From the NCBI GenBank assembly GCA_965247505.1, contig OZ252020.1:4340001-4404000 (forward strand): a DNA stretch of 64,000 nt. The letters are read 5' to 3'. Each line of letters starts with the position of its first letter. The first letter of the stretch is position 1. The notes under the pieces are model-generated. The model was not told the origin of the DNA, searched no databases, and was given only the letters and a program-made list of their open reading frames with translations. Of this stretch, positions 60,314 to 64,000 are shown piece after piece. This stretch comes from CAIYRG01 sp965247505 (GTDB lineage Bacteria; Pseudomonadota; Alphaproteobacteria; Micropepsales; Micropepsaceae). Position numbers and translations under genes: made by a program.

Positions 60314-61186
60314 TTATCCGCCCGCCCGCTCTTCGTTCTCGAGGCCATAGGTCGCTATCTGGCCACGCCAATAGGCGAAATATCCGCCCTCCAGTTGCCA
60401 GCCGATCTCTGCTTTGGTGGGAATACGGCGAAAGCCCGTTTCACCGGCAAAATCTCCTTCGATTTTGCGATAGTCCGAAAAAACTCCGCGCCAGGGACGC
60501 GGCACGACTTCCATCCCTTCCGCACGGCCTCGTGCATCGGCCTGCATCTCAACAATGTCGCCGGCATCGTCGAAATAAAAACGCACCTTTGCCAAGGTGC
60601 CCACCTTACCGGCTTCGACTTCGACCGTCTTTTCGTCGAGCTGACGCCATCGCAGATCTGGGTTATGCAACATGGCGTCGGGCGCCCAGGGAAGCTCTGC
60701 CAGATAGCGCATGAGCTCGGCCTCGTCGGCGCCGGGGCCACTCATATCGGCAATCGGCAAAGATCCGAGCGCGCGTACGTTCAATACTCCCCGGCCATCC
60801 ACATAGGCATCCACCACGCGCATAGTGACGAAAAGGCTTTTCTTCTGTTCGGCGTACCAGACAAAACCCAGTTTTACGACGCCGATGACTTGTTCTGCAC
60901 GCAGCTTCATCCACGCATCGCCCGGGTTCATGCGCATCTCGCACAGTTGATAAAAAAAGACGCTTAGCGGAGGGTTGGCCTCCGGCACGCCCGCCTTAAG
61001 CGCGAAGTCGCGGACGATCTTTGGGATGGCTTCGGGGTTTAGTTCTTCGTCACTATCGGCGCCCAGTCCGCCACGGACATGCTTCATCGCGTCGCGCGCA
61101 TAGCGGTCGAATTTTCCGACCGCAAGGAGATGAATGAAGAGAACGATAAGGACCGGCAATGCCAGAAGTAAGAAGACCGTCTGCAT
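60314..61186 (-). CDS. Conserved protein with N-terminal membrane anchor
   Basis: 290 residues, beginning MQTVFLLLALPVLIVLFIHL, a single membrane anchor, then a soluble domain with MRMNPGDAWMKLRAEQVIGV, MRVVDAYVDGRGVLNVRALG, AELPWAPDAMLHNPDLRWRQ and EGDFAGETGFRRIPTKAEIG, ending WQLEGGYFAYWRGQI. This pattern is familiar from a conserved uncharacterised bacterial family (I believe DUF6544/DUF6920-like); function unknown. Confidence 0.75.
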   Translation of the reverse strand: MQTVFLLLALPVLIVLFIHLLAVGKFDRYARDAMKHVRGGLGADSDEELNPEAIPKIVRDFALKAGVPEANPPLSVFFYQLCEMRMNPGDAWMKLRAEQVIGVVKLGFVWYAEQKKSLFVTMRVVDAYVDGRGVLNVRALGSLPIADMSGPGADEAELMRYLAELPWAPDAMLHNPDLRWRQLDEKTVEVEAGKVGTLAKVRFYFDDAGDIVEMQADARGRAEGMEVVPRPWRGVFSDYRKIEGDFAGETGFRRIPTKAEIGWQLEGGYFAYWRGQIATYGLENEERAGG

Positions 61187-61363
61187 GGCCCTTCCCTAGC
61201 GTCTTTTTGCCTTATCGGAAAAGGTGGGCCGAGAAAGGCCGAGATCCGCCCAATATTCCAAAATTTCCTAGATTTTGGCCTAGTTTCATCTCCTATTCAG
61301 AATGATAGTATACCAGCGCACACCGATATTCAGGGCGCCGGAAACGGCCAGGAGCCAAAAACT

Positions 61364-62410
61364 ATGAGAGTACGGGACTATGCTTGCCTGCTGGGATTTG
61401 CGGTTGCGGCCCTCGGCCTCAATAGTGGGGCCGCGCGCGCGCAAAGCGTAGAGGAGTTCTACAGCGACAACGTTTTAGAGATGTATAACGGTTTTACCGT
61501 TGGCTCGGGCTATGACAATCATAACCGCCTCATCGCGCGCCATATCGGAAAACACATACCCGGCAACCCCACGGTCATTCCGCTTAATATGGAAGGCGCA
61601 GGAAGCCTTAAGCTTGCCAATTGGCTCTATAATGCCGCTCCGAAAGACGGCACCGCCCTTGGCCTCATTGCGCGTGGAATTCCCTTTGAGCCTTTGGTTG
61701 GAATGTCTCCTCCGGAAACGCTCCGCTTTGAAGCCACCAAGTTCACTTGGATAGGAAGTACTACGGACGAAGTCAGCGTTTGCGCTGCGTGGGAGCGCGC
61801 GGGAATCGACGAATTTTCCGACCTCTACGACAAAGAGCTTATCACCGGCGGCGTCGGCATCGGCGGCGATCCGGATGTTTACCCGCGAATTCTTGAAGAC
61901 GTTTTAGGAGCGCAATTTCGGATCGTCAGCGGTTATCCGGGCGGAGCCGATCTTCTTTATGCCATGGAACGCGGCGAAGTGGACGGCCGCTGCGGCTGGT
62001 CATGGGCCAGCCTGGTTTCAACCAATCAGCGCTGGCTCGACGAAGGCAGGGTAAAAATTCTGCTTCAGATGTCTCTTAAGCCGCTTCCCGAACTGACCGA
62101 GATGGGTGTTCCCTGGGTCATGGACCTTGCCAAGAACGAGGAAGACACCCAGCTCTTTCGTATGATCTTCGCACGCGGCGCGGTGGGCCGACCTTTCCTC
62201 GCACCACCCGGCATCCCTGCGGACCGCGCGGCGGCTCTGCGCAAAGCGTTTGAGGATACGGTTAGGGATCCCGAATTCTTAGCCGACGCCCGGCAGGTGA
62301 GGTTAGAAATTACGCCCATGACAGGCGAAGAGGCGCAAGCGCTTATCGAGGAAGTTTACGCGACACCGCCTCACATTGTAGAGCGGGCACGCGCAATCCT
62401 GCGTAACTAA
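61364..62410 (+). CDS. TctC/Bug-type periplasmic solute-binding protein
   Basis: 348 residues. Signal peptide MRVRDYACLLGFAVAALGLN, cleaved near ARAQ. The mature part follows the tripartite tricarboxylate transporter binding protein layout: HIPGNPTVIPLNMEGAGSLK, LANWLYNAAPKDGTALGLIA, and a C-terminal FLAPPGIPADRAAALRKAF typical of the family. No TctA/TctB membrane genes are adjacent here. Ligand unknown; the halogenase gene starts 34 bp downstream, so the two may be cotranscribed. Confidence 0.85.
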   Translation: MRVRDYACLLGFAVAALGLNSGAARAQSVEEFYSDNVLEMYNGFTVGSGYDNHNRLIARHIGKHIPGNPTVIPLNMEGAGSLKLANWLYNAAPKDGTALGLIARGIPFEPLVGMSPPETLRFEATKFTWIGSTTDEVSVCAAWERAGIDEFSDLYDKELITGGVGIGGDPDVYPRILEDVLGAQFRIVSGYPGGADLLYAMERGEVDGRCGWSWASLVSTNQRWLDEGRVKILLQMSLKPLPELTEMGVPWVMDLAKNEEDTQLFRMIFARGAVGRPFLAPPGIPADRAAALRKAFEDTVRDPEFLADARQVRLEITPMTGEEAQALIEEVYATPPHIVERARAILRN

Positions 62411-62444
62411 CTCGCATCAGCTTCAACATTCGTAACGAAACACG

Positions 62445-64000
62445 ATGAGCAACCAGATCGAACATGTGACTATTGTTGGTGGCGGCACCGCCGGCTGGAT
62501 GACGGCCGTGATGCTGATAACCGAGTTAAACGCGAACCCCAGTGGAAGAAAAGTTGAGATTACGCTCATCGAGTCGCCAAATGTTCCTACGATTGGAGTT
62601 GGCGAAGCAACGCTTATTACCTTGCCCAGTACCTTGGAAGATTTCGGCATTAACGAACGTGAGTTCATACGCCGAAGCAATGCGTCCTTTAAATTGGCGG
62701 TGCGATTTGCAGATTGGTTTACAGATTCCTCGGGAGAGCGGCCGATATTCTATCACCCGTTCAATGCGCCACCCAGTTGCGCGGGCCGGCTACCTGCATA
62801 TTACTATCGTAAGTTTGGACCGCCAAAACCCGGCATGTCTCTAGCGGACAGCATCCTTCCAAACGTTGCCATATTGCGCAATATGAAAGCGCCGCGTGAG
62901 TTGGGCGCTCCCGACTACGACCGCCATATCAGCTATGCCTATCATTTAGATGCCGGACTCTTTGCGGAGTATCTCCGCGATTTGGCTGTTCATCGCGGAA
63001 TCAAACATATTCGCGACAAAGTTGTGGACGTGGAGAAAGACGAACGGGGATATGTCACTGCCCTGACTTTGGAAAAAAACGGCAGCCACCCGGTCGAGCT
63101 GGTGATCGACTGCACCGGCTTTCGCGGCATCGTTCATAGCAAAGTTTCGGACGACCCTTTTGTCTCATTCGGAGATTATCTTCTCAACGACCGCGCGGTC
63201 GCCGTCCAAATCCCGCATCGTGACCCGAAGAAAATCGAGCCCTGTACACGCGCAACGGCGTTAAGCGGAGGATGGGTATGGCGCGTTCCCCTGTTTAGTA
63301 GATTGGGAACCGGATATGTCTTTTCCAGCGCCTTTAAGAGCGACGACGAGGCCCGAGACGAATTTCTTGCTCACCTTCGTGCGGAGGGTGATCTACCGCA
63401 GGGTGCGCCAGATCCCGAGACACGCGTCATTAATATGAATGTCGGGTACCGAAAGAAAGCGTGGGTAAAAAACTGCATTGCGATCGGACTTTCTGCGGGG
63501 TTTGTTGAACCCCTCGAGGCAACTGCAATTCATACCATCGAGATAAGCGCGCGTTGGTTGTTGATGAATTTTCCGACCAAGGAAATCCGCCCATCGCTTG
63601 TACAACAATATAATGCGCTCTCTTCAAGCCTCTTTGAAACAATCCGCGACTTTGTCCAAGTCCACTACCTAAAATCGAACCGCTTTGAGCCCTATTGGCG
63701 CGCTGCCCGAGACGATGTGAAAGTTTCCGATCTCCTGAGTTCGCGTTTGGATATGTGGCACGGTCGACTGCCCGAGGAATTCGACACTCGCGCGGATTCG
63801 CTTTTCACGAATTGGAATTACATTTTTATCCTTGAACCGAAGGGCCATTTTGCGCGCCACGAATATGCCGTCGATCCGAGGCTCAGCAAGGATGATTGGG
63901 ACAAGTACTCGGCGGGATTGGAAAAATCCAAACAAAATGTGCTGGCGATCCTTCCGGACCATTACGAGTTGTTGTCCACAATGCGCGGGACCGCACCCGA
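62445..64000 (+). CDS. Flavin-dependent tryptophan-halogenase-like enzyme (3' end beyond window)
   Basis: At least 518 residues, with no stop before the window edge. FAD-binding GGGTAGW (12-18), Lys83 in SNASFKLAVRF (the catalytic Lys79 counterpart of PrnA), the halogenase WxWxxP motif in SGGWVWRVPL (about 275-284), and GFVEPLEATAIHTIE carrying the catalytic Glu. All hallmarks of FADH2-dependent halogenases are present, so chlorination or bromination of an aromatic or indole-type substrate is likely; which one is unknown. Starts MSNQIEHVTIVGGG. It needs a flavin reductase, not seen here. Confidence 0.9.
   Translation, partial: MSNQIEHVTIVGGGTAGWMTAVMLITELNANPSGRKVEITLIESPNVPTIGVGEATLITLPSTLEDFGINEREFIRRSNASFKLAVRFADWFTDSSGERPIFYHPFNAPPSCAGRLPAYYYRKFGPPKPGMSLADSILPNVAILRNMKAPRELGAPDYDRHISYAYHLDAGLFAEYLRDLAVHRGIKHIRDKVVDVEKDERGYVTALTLEKNGSHPVELVIDCTGFRGIVHSKVSDDPFVSFGDYLLNDRAVAVQIPHRDPKKIEPCTRATALSGGWVWRVPLFSRLGTGYVFSSAFKSDDEARDEFLAHLRAEGDLPQGAPDPETRVINMNVGYRKKAWVKNCIAIGLSAGFVEPLEATAIHTIEISARWLLMNFPTKEIRPSLVQQYNALSSSLFETIRDFVQVHYLKSNRFEPYWRAARDDVKVSDLLSSRLDMWHGRLPEEFDTRADSLFTNWNYIFILEPKGHFARHEYAVDPRLSKDDWDKYSAGLEKSKQNVLAILPDHYELLSTMRGTAP

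Overview
The window is alphaproteobacterial chromosome. The evidence is the gene order argJ-secA, xerD-accA, aroK-aroB-CNNM transporter-bolA-J protein-cobS-cobT-rpmB-Suv3 helicase-S4 protein-fdxA, together with a nuclear-type complex I accessory subunit (NDUFS4 family) beside tRNA genes. This resembles Hyphomicrobiales/Parvibaculales-type genomes, but I cannot name a genus. The housekeeping block (about 1.2-23.5 kb) is compact. It covers arginine synthesis, Sec translocation, fatty-acid synthesis, chromosome dimer resolution, shikimate synthesis and cobalt insertion into cobalamin.

The block lies between two same-orientation IS256-family copies. The left copy interrupts a mutT-like gene next to argJ. 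The right copy carries a nonsense mutation and abuts an IS3 remnant. From 25.4 to 33 kb is a graveyard of IS elements (IS3, IS6 and IS1595 types and short repeats). It holds a higGB-like toxin-antitoxin pair and a GC-rich PLP-dependent decarboxylase beside a broken methyltransferase, apparently acquired cargo.

A tRNA-Ser(TGA) at 33.5 kb is followed by a P4-type integrase and an AlpA regulator, the head of island 1. Its genes are badly damaged. The replication ATPase gene is cut by an IS21 end, which is itself cut by an IS3. A type I restriction-modification remnant has a truncated hsdS, an hsdM with an in-frame stop and no hsdR. There is a vapC fragment, and a subtilase gene beheaded by another IS3. 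The region ends near tRNA-Arg(TCT).

Island 2 (45,701-59,996) is well delimited. A 45-bp direct repeat of the 3' end of tRNA-Pro(TGG) marks both ends, with a second integrase just inside one end and matching inverted GGGTCACA motifs near both ends. Its core is an integrase, an AlpA-like reading frame, a replication-initiator-like gene with internal repeats, an HK97-type major capsid gene and a run of four small two-CxxC proteins. No terminase, portal or tail genes are visible, so it looks like a phage satellite or a capsid-carrying integrative element. Its distal half is overrun by nested insertions: a DUF3800 gene contains an IS3, which contains another IS3, and an IS21 lies next to them.

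After the intact tRNA-Pro the chromosome resumes with a palindromic intergenic repeat, a conserved membrane-anchored protein, a TctC-like periplasmic binding protein and a flavin-dependent tryptophan-halogenase-like gene that runs off the right edge.
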